The notes under the pieces: generated by a model
The model's input: the letters and a program-made list of their open reading frames with translations, nothing else
The model's database searches: none
Told to the model about the DNA's origin: nothing
Origin: Kitasatospora sp. NBC_01266
GTDB taxonomy: Bacteria; Actinomycetota; Actinomycetes; Streptomycetales; Streptomycetaceae
Length of the DNA stretch: 64,000 bases
Assembly: GCF_036242395.1 (NCBI RefSeq)
Contig: NZ_CP108458.1
Span: forward strand, 992,001-1,056,000
Direction: 5' to 3'
Shown here: positions 16,905 to 24,905 of the stretch, in pieces
Layout of the letters: every line of letters begins with the position of its first letter
Position numbering within the stretch: the stretch's first letter is position 1
Program-made: the position numbers and the translations under genes

Positions 16905-17617
16905 GAGGTCTTCTCCTCAACGGCGTTGACGAAGGATCTGAACAGCCGGGGATCGCCCGGGTCGGCTTCCGGGTGCCACTGGACGCCCAGCGCGAAGCGG
17001 GCGCCGGGCAGTTCGAGCGCCTCCACGGTGCCGTCGGCGCTCCAGGCCACCGGGCGCAGGCCGGTGCCGATCCGGTCCACCGCCTGGTGGTGGTAGCAGA
17101 GCACCTCGGCCTGCCCGCCCAGGATGCCGGCGAGCCTGCTGTCCGGCTCGGTCCGCACCACGCGGCGGTGGAAGGTGGCCGGGGCGACCTGGTGGCTCTG
17201 CTCGCCGATCCGGTCCGGCAGGTGCTGGACCAGGTCGCCGCCGAGCGCCACGTTGAGCACCTGGAGACCCCGGCAGACGCCGAGCAGCGGCAGGCCGGCC
17301 GCCAGTGCCGCCCGGACCAGCGCGAACTCCCAGTCGTCGCGCGGCGGGTGCGGTGCGCCGGTGCGCTCGTGCGGCCGGGCGCCGTAGCGGGCCGGGTCGA
17401 CATCGGGGCCGCCGGCCACCACCAGGCCGTCCAGCCGGGCCATCAGCGCCTCCGGCACGCCGCCGGTGGGCTGCGGCGGCAGCAGCACCGGCACGGCACC
17501 CGCCGCGGTGACCGCGTCCACGTACAACTGAGGAATCAGCGCGGCAGGTTGGTCCCAGACGCCCCAGGCGGCCCGTTCCAGGTAGCTGGTGATTCCCACC
17601 AGCGGCAGCCCGGTCAC
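16901..17617 (-). CDS. Gamma-glutamyl-amide hydrolase (PuuD-like, class I glutamine amidotransferase fold)
   Basis: A 238-residue class I amidotransferase-fold peptidase (C26). The nucleophile is C115 in LLGVCRGLQ and the partner residues are H215 and E217 in VQWHPEAD. The N-terminal PLVGITSY and the DGLVVAGGPDVDPARYG segment match gamma-glutamyl-GABA hydrolase. It would release glutamate from the oxidised gamma-glutamyl product in the last step of the pathway. It overlaps the ligase gene (stop of the ligase at 17614-17616) and the aldehyde dehydrogenase start. The precise amide substrate depends on the ligase. Confidence 0.9.
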   Translation of the reverse strand: MTGLPLVGITSYLERAAWGVWDQPAALIPQLYVDAVTAAGAVPVLLPPQPTGGVPEALMARLDGLVVAGGPDVDPARYGARPHERTGAPHPPRDDWEFALVRAALAAGLPLLGVCRGLQVLNVALGGDLVQHLPDRIGEQSHQVAPATFHRRVVRTEPDSRLAGILGGQAEVLCYHHQAVDRIGTGLRPVAWSADGTVEALELPGARFALGVQWHPEADPGDPRLFRSFVNAVEEKTS

Positions 17618-18972
17618 AGCCGCTCGAATCCGCGCCGACGCTCCCAGTCCGTCACCGCCGCCTCGAAAGCGGCCAGTTCGACCCGGCCGGTGTGCGCGTA
17701 GTGGCGCACCACGTCCTTGCCGAAGGCGAGTGCGGCCACCTCGCTCCGCTCGAAGGCGGTCACCGCCTCGCGCAGCGTGGCCGGCACCCGGGGCGCGTCG
17801 GAGGCGTACGCGTTGCCGGTGAACTCCGGCTCCAGCTCCAGCTGTTGCTCCACCCCGTGCAGACCGGCCGCGATCAGCGCGGCAACCGCGAGGTAGGGGT
17901 TCACGTCACCGCCGGGCACCCGGTTCTCGAAGCGCAGCGAGGAGCCGTGGCCGACCACCCGCAGCGCGCAGGTGCGGTTGTCGCGGCCCCAGGCGATCGC
18001 GGTGGGCGCGAAGCTGCCGGGGACGTAGCGCTTGTAGGAGTTCACGGTCGGCGCCAGCAGCAGGGCGAAGTCGGCCAGGCAGGCGAGTTGGCCCGCAAGG
18101 AAGTGCTCCATCACCTTGGAGAAGCCGTGCGGCTGCTCCCCCGCCATCACCGGTGCGCCGTCCGCGTCGCGCAGACTCAGGTGGATGTGGCAGGAGTTAC
18201 CCTCGCGCTCGTTGTACTTGGCCATGAAGGTCAGGCTGACGCCCTCCTGCGCGGCGATCTCCTTGGACCCGGTCTTGTAGACCACGTGGTCGTCGCAGGT
18301 CTTCAGCGCGGAAGCGTACTTGAAGGCGATCTCGTGCTGGCCGAGGTTGCACTCGCCCTTGGCCGACTCCACGGTGAGCCCGGCGCCGGTCATCTCGCGG
18401 CGCAGCCGGCGCAGCAGCGGCTCGATCCGGGCGGTGCCCAGGATCGAGTAGTCCACGTTGTACTGGTTGACCGGGGTGAGCTGCCGGTAGTCCTTGTCCC
18501 AGGCCTGCTCGTAGCTGTCCCGGAACACGATGAACTCCAACTCGGTTCCCACGTACGCCTGCCAGCCGTACCCGGCGAGCCGGTCCAGCTGCCGCTGCAG
18601 GATCTGCCGGGGCGATACGGCCACCGGGGTGCCGTCGTGCTGGGCCAGGTCGCACTGCACCATCGCGGTGCCCGGATGCCAGGGCACCAGCCGCAGGGTC
18701 TCCAGGTCGGGCACCATGGCCAGGTCGCCGTAGCCGTTCTCCCAGGAGGAGACCTCGTAGCCGTCGACGGTGTTCATCTCGACGTCCACGGCCAGCAGGT
18801 AGCCGCAGCCCTCGGCGGCCTGCCCCAGCACATCGGTGAGGAAGTACTCGGCGTCCAGCCGCTTGCCCTGCAGCCGGCCCTGCATGTCGGTGATGGCCAG
18901 CACGACGGTGTCGATGCTGCCGTCGGCGACGCGGGCCCTGAGCTGATCCAGCGTCAGCCGTGCGCTGCTCAT
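17614..18972 (-). CDS. Glutamine-synthetase-like gamma-glutamylamine synthetase
   Basis: A 452-residue glutamine synthetase homologue. It has the two glutamine synthetase parts: a beta-grasp N-terminal domain (about 5-105) and a catalytic domain with YVGTELEFIVF, ESAKGECNLGQHEIAFKYA, NSCHIHLSL and the YKRYVPGSFAPTAIAWG substrate loop. The usual NRS/EAP wording of true GlnA enzymes is changed and the tyrosine adenylylation site is absent, as in GlnA3/GlnA4-type enzymes that glutamylate amines. Context (amine permease, PuuD-like hydrolase, aldehyde dehydrogenase, SDR, no FAD amine oxidase) suggests an ethanolamine-type substrate, like gamma-glutamylethanolamide synthetase. Its ATG overlaps the permease stop (ATGA). 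Confidence 0.88.
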   Translation of the reverse strand: MSSARLTLDQLRARVADGSIDTVVLAITDMQGRLQGKRLDAEYFLTDVLGQAAEGCGYLLAVDVEMNTVDGYEVSSWENGYGDLAMVPDLETLRLVPWHPGTAMVQCDLAQHDGTPVAVSPRQILQRQLDRLAGYGWQAYVGTELEFIVFRDSYEQAWDKDYRQLTPVNQYNVDYSILGTARIEPLLRRLRREMTGAGLTVESAKGECNLGQHEIAFKYASALKTCDDHVVYKTGSKEIAAQEGVSLTFMAKYNEREGNSCHIHLSLRDADGAPVMAGEQPHGFSKVMEHFLAGQLACLADFALLLAPTVNSYKRYVPGSFAPTAIAWGRDNRTCALRVVGHGSSLRFENRVPGGDVNPYLAVAALIAAGLHGVEQQLELEPEFTGNAYASDAPRVPATLREAVTAFERSEVAALAFGKDVVRHYAHTGRVELAAFEAAVTDWERRRGFERL

Positions 18973-20552
18973 CCGTTCTCCTCCAAGGGAGTTGAGTCGG
19001 GGGTCGATTCCTGAAGGTCGTGGATGCGCGGACCGGTGAACCAGCGCCGCGCCGAGGCGAACCACCAGACGGCCGCGAACCCGAGCACCACCGCGATGGC
19101 GACGCTGGTGTAGTTGAAGTTCTGGACGGTGATCGGATTCAGCGTGGGGAGCATGAACAGCACGGTGATCAGCGCGGTCCAGGCCACGGCGACGATGCCG
19201 ATCGGACGGCTCCAGCGCCCCAGGTGCCAGGGGCCGTTGCGGAACTGCTCGCCCTGGCGCAGCCTCAGGTAGACCGGGATCACATAGGCGAGGTAGAGGC
19301 CGATCACCGAGACCGAGGTGACGGCGGCGAAGGCGGTGGTGTTCCACAGCGCGGGCAGGCCGAGCAGGAAGGCGCCGCCGGTGCCCAGCCAGATCGCGTT
19401 GTTGGGCGTCTGGGTGCGCGGCGCGATCCGGTGCCACAGGCGCGAACCGGGCAGCGCGCCGTCACGCGAGAAGGCGTAGATCATCCGGGAGTTGGCGGTG
19501 ACCGAGGCCATCCCGCAGAAGAACTGGGCGCCGATCACGATGATCAGCAGGAACTCGGCACCGTTGCGGCCGATCGCGTCCAGGAAGATCTGCGCGGGCG
19601 GCTCGCCGGTGGCGCTGTTCACCTCACCGTTGTAGTTCTGGATCGCGAAGGTGAGGCCGATCAGCAGGATCCAGCCGGCCACCAGCGAGACCAGGATCGA
19701 GTTGACGATGCCGCGCGGCCCGGAGCGGGCGGCGTCCCTGGTCTCCTCGGTCATGTGTGCGGAGGCGTCGTAGCCGGTCAGGGTGTACTGGGCGAGCAGC
19801 AGACCGAGCATGGCCACGTAGAAGGAGCTGTGGAAGCCGGTCTGGTTGACGAAGTGTCCGAAGACGAAGGAGACCGAGGTGTGGTGCTGCGGCAGGATCG
19901 CCAGCATGCCGACGATGATCACCACGCCCAGCAGGTGCCACCAGACGCTGACCGTGTTGAAGAGCGCCACCAGTCGCACGCCGAAGCTGTTCAGCAGCCC
20001 GTGCAGCAGCAGGATGACCGCGAAGATCGCGATGGTGTGGGAAGCGGTGGCGCTGAAGCCGAACCGCAGGTCGAGCAGCGCGTTGGTGAAGGTGGCCGCG
20101 CCGTAGTCGACGCTCGCGGTGACCGCGACCTGGCCCATGAAGTTGCACCAGCCGGTGAACCAGCTGGCGGCGGGCGCGTTGCCGCGGGCCAGCTTGGCCG
20201 CCCAGTAGTAGAGGCCGCCGGCGGTCGGGTAGGCGGAGCAGATCTCGGCCATCGCCAGACCCACGCAGAGGGTCATCGCGCCGACCAGCGGCCAGCCCCA
20301 GGTGATCAGTGCGGGGCCGCCGGTCACCATGCCGAAGCCGTAGAGGGTCAGGCAGCCGGAGAGGATCGAGACGATGGAGAAGGAGACGGCGAAGTTGGAG
20401 AAGCCGGAGAGCGAGCGGGCCAGCTCCTGGGTGTAGCCCAGCTCGCGCAACCGCTGCTCGTCGGCGGAGAGGTCGTCGGTGGAAACAACGGGGGAAACGG
20501 CGTGCAACACAGGTGGGGAAACCTGGTTGACGGGTGACTGCTCGGAGGACAT
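18969..20552 (-). CDS. APC superfamily amine/amino-acid permease (GABA-permease type)
   Basis: A 527-residue membrane protein with about twelve hydrophobic helices. The N-terminal ELARSLSGFSNFAVSFSIVS, the AEICSAYPTAGGLYYWAA helix and YDASAHMTEETRDA are signatures of the APC branch containing GABA and choline/ethanolamine-type permeases. It probably imports the amine used by the co-transcribed ligase. The start at 20552 was chosen because AAGGGG lies 8 bases upstream; an upstream extension to 20672 looks non-coding. It is the first gene of the operon and lies divergent to the FadR-type regulator. Confidence 0.92.
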   Translation of the reverse strand: MSSEQSPVNQVSPPVLHAVSPVVSTDDLSADEQRLRELGYTQELARSLSGFSNFAVSFSIVSILSGCLTLYGFGMVTGGPALITWGWPLVGAMTLCVGLAMAEICSAYPTAGGLYYWAAKLARGNAPAASWFTGWCNFMGQVAVTASVDYGAATFTNALLDLRFGFSATASHTIAIFAVILLLHGLLNSFGVRLVALFNTVSVWWHLLGVVIIVGMLAILPQHHTSVSFVFGHFVNQTGFHSSFYVAMLGLLLAQYTLTGYDASAHMTEETRDAARSGPRGIVNSILVSLVAGWILLIGLTFAIQNYNGEVNSATGEPPAQIFLDAIGRNGAEFLLIIVIGAQFFCGMASVTANSRMIYAFSRDGALPGSRLWHRIAPRTQTPNNAIWLGTGGAFLLGLPALWNTTAFAAVTSVSVIGLYLAYVIPVYLRLRQGEQFRNGPWHLGRWSRPIGIVAVAWTALITVLFMLPTLNPITVQNFNYTSVAIAVVLGFAAVWWFASARRWFTGPRIHDLQESTPDSTPLEENG

Positions 20553-20702
20553 GCGCACCCCTTGGGGGTTCGGTGGGGGATCCGAAACGTGCGCCCACAG
20601 CACTGTGGCCGTCAATGGCCCGGAACTAGACCATTGGCTTACCGCGCATGCTTCCGTCTCGCCCCGCACCACGTCAAGAGGGGCATGCCCGGCGATCGCG
20701 GC

Positions 20703-20718
20703 TCGTACCTCGGTACGA
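20703..20718. promoter_or_regulatory. Palindromic operator in the divergent permease/regulator region
   Basis: TCGTACC at 20703-20709 and GGTACGA at 20712-20718 are exact reverse complements with a 2-base centre. The site is 8 bases before the regulator GTG at 20726 and about 150 bases upstream of the permease start. GntR/FadR proteins bind short palindromes of this kind, so autoregulation and control of the divergent operon are likely. Confidence 0.55.
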
Positions 20719-20725
20719 TTTGCCG

Positions 20726-21481
20726 GTGGAACTTGCGGGCACGGACGATCCGGGCGAGCCGGGCATGGACTGGCAGGGCGGCGCGATCTTCCGCCCCGTC
20801 CGGACCGGCAATGCCTTCGAGGAGACCGTCGAGCGGATCCTGGAGGCGGTGAAGCTCGGCGTCTTCGGCTACGGCGACCGCCTGCCGGCCGAACGCGAGC
20901 TGGCTGTCCGCCTCGGCATCAGCCGCGAGACGCTGCGCGAGGCGATCCGCTCGCTGCAGGAGGCGGGGTGCGTGGAATCGCGGCGCGGTCGCTACGGCGG
21001 CACCTTCGTCACCTACCGGCTGCCGGCCCCCGATCTGGGCGAACTGCGGCGCGCGGTCCTGGACATGGGCGCCGAGCTGGAGGACGCGCTGACCTTCCGG
21101 ATGGTGCTGGAGACCGGCGCCGCCGAGCAGGCCGCCCGGCGCGAGCTGACCGAGGACCAGCGCGCCTACCTGGGGCGGCGGCTGGCCGAGTTGGAGGCGG
21201 CCGACGCCGACGGGTACCGCCGGCTGGACTCCCGCTTCCACCTGGCGATCGCCGAGCTGGCCGGCTCGCCGTCACTGGCCGCCGGGGTGGCCGAGAGCCG
21301 GATGCGGCTCAACGATCTGCTGAACGCGATACCCGTGCTGGACCGCAACATCGCGCACGCCTCGGACCAGCACCGGGCGATGGTGCGGGCGATCCTGGCC
21401 GGCGACGTCGCGGGCGCCCGGCGCTCGACCGAGGAGCACCTGGCGGCGACCGCGGCGCTGCTGCGCGGGTTCCTGGGCTGA
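20726..21481 (+). CDS. GntR/FadR family transcriptional regulator
   Basis: A 251-residue FadR-subfamily GntR protein. The winged helix (about residues 20-90) includes FEETVERILEAVKLGVFGYG, DRLPAERELAVRLGISRETL and a REAIRSLQEAGCVES turn. The C-terminal FCD domain (about 105-245) has the helical ligand pocket with metal-binding-type residues (RLDSRFHLAIAELAG, DQHRAMVRAI). It is divergent from the permease-ligase operon and is its most likely regulator. The start is uncertain: GTG at 20726 sits just after a palindrome and has no ribosome site, and ATG at 20765 is the alternative, right before the conserved IFRPVR. Confidence 0.9.
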   Translation: MELAGTDDPGEPGMDWQGGAIFRPVRTGNAFEETVERILEAVKLGVFGYGDRLPAERELAVRLGISRETLREAIRSLQEAGCVESRRGRYGGTFVTYRLPAPDLGELRRAVLDMGAELEDALTFRMVLETGAAEQAARRELTEDQRAYLGRRLAELEAADADGYRRLDSRFHLAIAELAGSPSLAAGVAESRMRLNDLLNAIPVLDRNIAHASDQHRAMVRAILAGDVAGARRSTEEHLAATAALLRGFLG

Positions 21482-21530
21482 GCAAGGTTCCCGGACTGAG
21501 CAAGGCCCTGGGCTGAGCAAGGCCCTGGGC
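21479..21530. repeat. 17-bp tandem repeat at the regulator stop
   Basis: Three units starting TGAGCAAGG (21479-21496, 21497-21513, 21514-21530); the last two are identical 17-base copies. The TGA stop of the FadR-type gene is the first three bases of the first unit, so the gene end has been copied by slippage. Confidence 0.75.
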
Positions 21531-21552
21531 TGAGCGCGGGCCGCTCGGGCGG

Positions 21553-22365
21553 CTACTCGGAGACGGCCGGCGCGGTGTTGGTCGTGTCGCTCGACAGGTG
21601 GTGGTCGGTGTTCGCGTACTCGTTGAACACGTGCCCCGCCAGCCCCAGCACCAGGAAGGCCACCAGCAGCGCCTTGCCGCCCCCGCTGAGCACCAGCGGC
21701 CGGGTGGCCGACGCGGGCGGGCCGGCCGTGCCGGGCGCGGCGGCCTCCTCGCCGAACAGCCCCTTGGGGTAGGCGGAGGTCAGCATCAGCACGTACGCGT
21801 CGAACCGCATCCGGTACCGCACGAAGGCCGCCGTCGCCTCGAAGACCGGGCGCGGCATCCGCCCCGTGATCAGCACCCAGAGCCAGAGGAAGAAGCAGAG
21901 CACCAGCCAGCCGCTACCGACCAGGCTGTTGATCACGGCCGCCGGAATCATCAGGATCAGCCGGAAGAAGACCGCCGCCCGGGTCAGCCGGCCCGGCCGC
22001 AGCTCCACCTGGACCGGGAAGTCCGGCGGCTGGCGCAGCGAGAACGGCGGGTACTGGTCGATCAGCAGGGTCGCGCTGGCCGTCACCCGGCTGTCGTAGC
22101 CGACGTAGCCGATCAGGAAGCGGGCGATCCCGACGGGCAGGTGCGCGGTGAAGAGCGCGGCGAACCAGCCGATCACGGCGGCGAAGAAGGCGGCCACCGA
22201 GAGCACCCAGAGCACGATCGCCTGCGGCACCAGCAGGAGCCAGCGGAAGAGCACCGTCAGCCGGCGCTGCGGGCCGGGTTCGGGGACGTCCAGGATCGGC
22301 AGGAACTCCGGCGGACCGGCCGCCACCGGCATCGTCCACCCGCCCGGGCCTGGCGTCTGCGCCAT
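21553..22365 (-). CDS. DUF4389 family membrane protein
   Basis: A 270-residue protein with two pairs of membrane helices typical of DUF4389: LFRWLLLVPQAIVLWVLSVA plus FFAAVIGWFAALFTAHLP near the front, and the second repeat FFRLILMIPAAVIN followed by LVLCFFLWLWVLITGRMP. A fifth hydrophobic stretch (LLVAFLVLGLAGHVF) lies near the C-terminus. The two internal repeats each end in a GRMP/AHLP-type turn followed by a tyrosine-rich amphipathic stretch. AAGGAG lies 8 bases before the ATG at 22365. Function is unknown. It is divergent from nsrR. Confidence 0.88.
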   Translation of the reverse strand: MAQTPGPGGWTMPVAAGPPEFLPILDVPEPGPQRRLTVLFRWLLLVPQAIVLWVLSVAAFFAAVIGWFAALFTAHLPVGIARFLIGYVGYDSRVTASATLLIDQYPPFSLRQPPDFPVQVELRPGRLTRAAVFFRLILMIPAAVINSLVGSGWLVLCFFLWLWVLITGRMPRPVFEATAAFVRYRMRFDAYVLMLTSAYPKGLFGEEAAAPGTAGPPASATRPLVLSGGGKALLVAFLVLGLAGHVFNEYANTDHHLSSDTTNTAPAVSE

Positions 22366-22481
22366 GACGCACTCCTTCGGATCGCTCGTGCCTGACTCCT
22401 CCTCACGACGCTCGCAGCAGCCCTGCCCTCCGGCATCTCCACGGGGCCGGACGAGGATGGGCCGCACCGAGCCGTTCAGAT

Positions 22482-22504
22482 AATTGGACTTTCAGATACC
22501 AATT
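22482..22504. promoter_or_regulatory. NsrR-type box upstream of nsrR
   Basis: A 23-base dyad with AATTGG at 22482-22487 and CCAATT at 22499-22504. Its length, AT-rich arms and ATACCAATT right half fit the 23-base NsrR sites known from Streptomyces. It ends 14 bases before the GTG of nsrR, consistent with autorepression, and also lies upstream of the divergent DUF4389 gene. Confidence 0.65.
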
Positions 22505-22518
22505 GCTAGAGTCCAGGC

Positions 22519-22959
22519 GTGCGACTGACCAAGGGAACCGACATCGCCCTGCGGATTGCCATGCGACTGGCCGTCCTGGAGGGCCAGACGCCGACCACCC
22601 GCGAGGTGGCCGCGGCCGTGGAGGTCCCGTACACCCACGCGGCCAAGGTGGTCAGCAGGCTGCAGCACCTGGGCGTGGTGGAAGCCCGCCGGGGTGCGGG
22701 CGGCGGACTGGCGCTCACCACGGCCGGCCGGACCGGCTCGCTCGGCCGGCTGGTCCGCGAACTGGAAGGCGTGGGCGACGTGGTCGGCTGCGAGGACGAT
22801 CCGCCCTGCCCGCTGCGCGCGGCCTGCCGGCTGCGCGGCGCGCTGCGCACGGCCCAGGAGGCGTTCTTCCAGGCGCTGGATCCGCTCTCGATCGATGACC
22901 TGGTGGCAGCGCCGACCGGTCCGATCCTGCTCTCCCTGAGCTCGCGCCCGGCCGACTAG
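22519..22959 (+). CDS. nsrR: NsrR, Rrf2 family nitric-oxide-sensing repressor
   Basis: A 146-residue Rrf2 regulator. The winged helix (about residues 1-65) contains TTREVAAAVEVPYTHAAKVVSRLQ and the wing ARRGAGGGLAL. Three cysteines at C91, C97 and C103 (C-x5-C-x5-C) match the [4Fe-4S] ligands of streptomycete NsrR. Nitric oxide destroys the cluster and frees target promoters. The flavohaemoglobin gene directly downstream, with its own box, is the expected target. The start is GTG at 22519; no strong ribosome site is seen. Confidence 0.95.
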   Translation: MRLTKGTDIALRIAMRLAVLEGQTPTTREVAAAVEVPYTHAAKVVSRLQHLGVVEARRGAGGGLALTTAGRTGSLGRLVRELEGVGDVVGCEDDPPCPLRAACRLRGALRTAQEAFFQALDPLSIDDLVAAPTGPILLSLSSRPAD

Positions 22960-23001
22960 CCCACCACTCCCTCTCGCCACCCCCTCACTCCCGCGCCCCC
23001 T

Positions 23002-23043
23002 CGCTCGCCTGATCGGCGACGCGAGCGCCCCGCCCTGGGCGGG
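23002..23043 (+). terminator. Double hairpin after nsrR
   Basis: CGCTCGC (23002-23008) pairs with GCGAGCG (23021-23027), and CCCGCCC (23029-23035) pairs with GGGCGGG (23037-23043), followed by TTC. They separate nsrR from the hmp promoter and would stop read-through. Confidence 0.6.
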
Positions 23044-23059
23044 TTCAGTCACACCCTTG

Positions 23060-23082
23060 AATACGAATCTTATTTACCACTT
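23060..23082 (+). promoter_or_regulatory. NsrR box in the hmp leader
   Basis: The 23-base site begins AATACGAATCTTAT and ends TTTACCACTT. By my recollection of the Streptomyces hmpA1 NsrR box (AACACGAATATC...TACCAATT) it agrees at about 18 of 23 positions. It directly precedes the AGGAG ribosome site and the ATG at 23094, so NsrR binding would block transcription of the flavohaemoglobin until nitric oxide appears. Confidence 0.7.
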
Positions 23083-23093
23083 AGGAGTCCGCC

Positions 23094-24308
23094 ATGCTGT
23101 CCCCGCAGTCCACGGCCATCGTCCGAGCGACCCTCCCCGCGGTCGGCGGCGCGATCGGGGAGATCGCCCCGCTCTTCTACCAGAAGCTCTTCGCCGCCCA
23201 CCCGGAACTGCTGCGCGACCTGTTCAACCGGGGCAACCAGGCCAACGGCAGCCAGCAGCAGGCGCTGGCCGGCTCGATCGCCGCCTTCGCCACCGCGCTG
23301 CTCGAGCACCCCGACCTGCGGCCGGACACCATGCTGAGCCGGATCGCCCACAAGCACGCCTCGCTCGGCATCCGCCCCGAGCAGTACCCGATCGTGCGGG
23401 AGCACCTGTTCGCGGCGATCGTCGAGGTGCTTGGCGACGCGGTGACCGCCGAGGTCGCCGCCGCCTGGGACGAGGTCTACTGGCTGATGGCGAACGCGCT
23501 GATCGCGATCGAGGACAGACTGCGCCGCGAGCACGGTTACGGGGACGGGGACAGCGGCGACCGGCCCTGGCGCACCTACCGGGTGACCGAGCGCCGCCAG
23601 GAGACCGCCGAGGTGGTGACCTTCGTGGTCCGACCGCTGGACGGCGGCCCGGTACCCGCCCAGCGGCCCGGTCAGTACGTCTCGGTGCAGGTCGAACTGC
23701 CGGACGGGGCACGGCAGATACGCCAGTACAGCCTGTCCGGGCAGGCGGCCGGCGCGCTCCGCTTCAGCGTCAAGCGGCTCGCCGGCGACGGCGGCCCGGT
23801 CGGCGAGGTCTCCCAGCACCTGCACGAACAGGCCTGGGAGGGAACCGAGTTGCGACTGAGCGCGCCGTGCGGCGATGTCTACCTGGACGAGGCGGGGGAC
23901 GGCCCGGTGCTGCTCGTCTCGGCCGGTATCGGCTGCACCCCGATGATCGGCATGCTCAACCACCTGGCCGCCACCGGGTCGACCCGCCGGGTGATCACCG
24001 CGCATGCCGACCGGAGCGAGCAGACCCACGCCTTCCGCACCGAACTGCAGCTGCTCACCGGCACCTTGGCGAACGCCGAGGCACACGTCTGGTACGAGCG
24101 GCCGAGCGCTGCCGACTGGCCGGCCGAGCGCACCGGGCGGATCGACCTCGGCACCCTGGAGCTGCCCGCCGGCAGCACGGCCTATCTCTGCGGCCCGGTG
24201 CCGTTCCTGCGCGCCGCGCGCGGCCAGTTGCTCGCGGCGGGCGTGCCGGCGGCCGCCATCCACTACGAGGTCTTCGGCCCGGACCTCTGGCTCGGCAGCG
24301 CCAGCTGA
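23094..24308 (+). CDS. hmp: Flavohaemoglobin (nitric oxide dioxygenase)
   Basis: A 404-residue flavohaemoprotein. The globin domain (about 1-140) has distal Tyr29 and the proximal haem histidine H88 in IAHKHASLGI. The FAD domain (about 150-260) has the RQYSLSG flavin motif. The NAD domain (about 265-400) has LLVSAGIGCTPMIGML and YLCGPVPFL. It turns nitric oxide into nitrate using oxygen and NAD(P)H. Control by the adjacent NsrR is supported by the box at 23060-23082. AGGAG lies 6 bases before the ATG. Confidence 0.96.
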   Translation: MLSPQSTAIVRATLPAVGGAIGEIAPLFYQKLFAAHPELLRDLFNRGNQANGSQQQALAGSIAAFATALLEHPDLRPDTMLSRIAHKHASLGIRPEQYPIVREHLFAAIVEVLGDAVTAEVAAAWDEVYWLMANALIAIEDRLRREHGYGDGDSGDRPWRTYRVTERRQETAEVVTFVVRPLDGGPVPAQRPGQYVSVQVELPDGARQIRQYSLSGQAAGALRFSVKRLAGDGGPVGEVSQHLHEQAWEGTELRLSAPCGDVYLDEAGDGPVLLVSAGIGCTPMIGMLNHLAATGSTRRVITAHADRSEQTHAFRTELQLLTGTLANAEAHVWYERPSAADWPAERTGRIDLGTLELPAGSTAYLCGPVPFLRAARGQLLAAGVPAAAIHYEVFGPDLWLGSAS

Positions 24309-24366
24309 CGCCTGGCCAGGCGACGCAGTGCCGTGTCGGCGCGGCGCACCTGCCCCGCCCGGCGGG

Positions 24367-24840
24367 TCAGCCTTCCAGCCCCTCGCGAATCCGCCGCGAG
24401 GGGCTGAAGGAGTAGAGCTCGAGGATGTCGGGCGGGTCGACCAGCCCCGGCCCGCCGGCCGCCACCCAGGCGGTGATGTCGCGCGCCGCGTCCTCGTCGT
24501 TGACGAAGCCCAGCCAGACCGGGCGCCCACCGGCCCGCCGACCCTGCGGGGAGGGCTGTATGACGATCACATTCGCGCGGTCGCAAGCGTCCAGGCAGTC
24601 GACCGGCCGCACCTCGGCCACCCCCACCAGACTCGTACGCAGGCCGGTGAGCTGCGCGGCATGGTCGATCCCGGGCACCTTCGGCGTGCCGCAGCAGCAG
24701 CCCCGGCAGACGCTCACCCGGCAGCGCGCCGCGCCGTCACTCCCCGTCCTGGCATCCGCCGTTGCCGTCCTGGCACGCCCCTTGCCACCCCGATCGCCCC
24801 CGTCGCCCTTGCCGCCACGATCACCACGCCGCTTGCTCAC
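24367..24840 (-). CDS. [2Fe-2S] ferredoxin-like domain protein
   Basis: A 157-residue protein. The first 35 residues are a low-complexity basic Arg/Gly/Asp/Lys stretch with GDRGGKG repeats. The core begins RVSVCRGCCCGTPKVPGIDH and continues to VRPVDCLDACDRANVIVIQP, a thioredoxin-like [2Fe-2S] ferredoxin fold with paired cysteines. The C-terminal third ends in acidic and hydrophobic segments. It may carry electrons or sense redox state. The GTG at 24840 was chosen over TTG at 24858. The start faces the ArsR-type gene across a palindrome, so that regulator may control it. Confidence 0.78.
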   Translation of the reverse strand: MSKRRGDRGGKGDGGDRGGKGRARTATADARTGSDGAARCRVSVCRGCCCGTPKVPGIDHAAQLTGLRTSLVGVAEVRPVDCLDACDRANVIVIQPSPQGRRAGGRPVWLGFVNDEDAARDITAWVAAGGPGLVDPPDILELYSFSPSRRIREGLEG

Positions 24841-24875
24841 CTCGGCACCGTATCCCAATCGCCCGATCCAGGATT

Positions 24876-24895
24876 ACATGAACAGCTATTCATGT
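24876..24895. promoter_or_regulatory. ArsR/SmtB-type operator
   Basis: ACATGAA at 24876-24882 and TTCATGT at 24889-24895 are exact reverse complements, and the central AGCT is itself palindromic, so 18 of 20 bases obey the dyad. ATGAAC-type palindromes are the usual sites of ArsR/SmtB metal sensors. It lies 10 bases before the ArsR-type start and 36 bases from the start of the divergent [2Fe-2S] gene. Confidence 0.7.
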
Positions 24896-24905
24896 ACCCA
24901 TCAGT

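Noticed and set aside
12071-21481. Polyamine (Puu) degradation locus
   Set aside because: The FAD-dependent gamma-glutamylputrescine oxidase is missing and an SDR is present; an amino-alcohol route fits better, though a polyamine role is not excluded.
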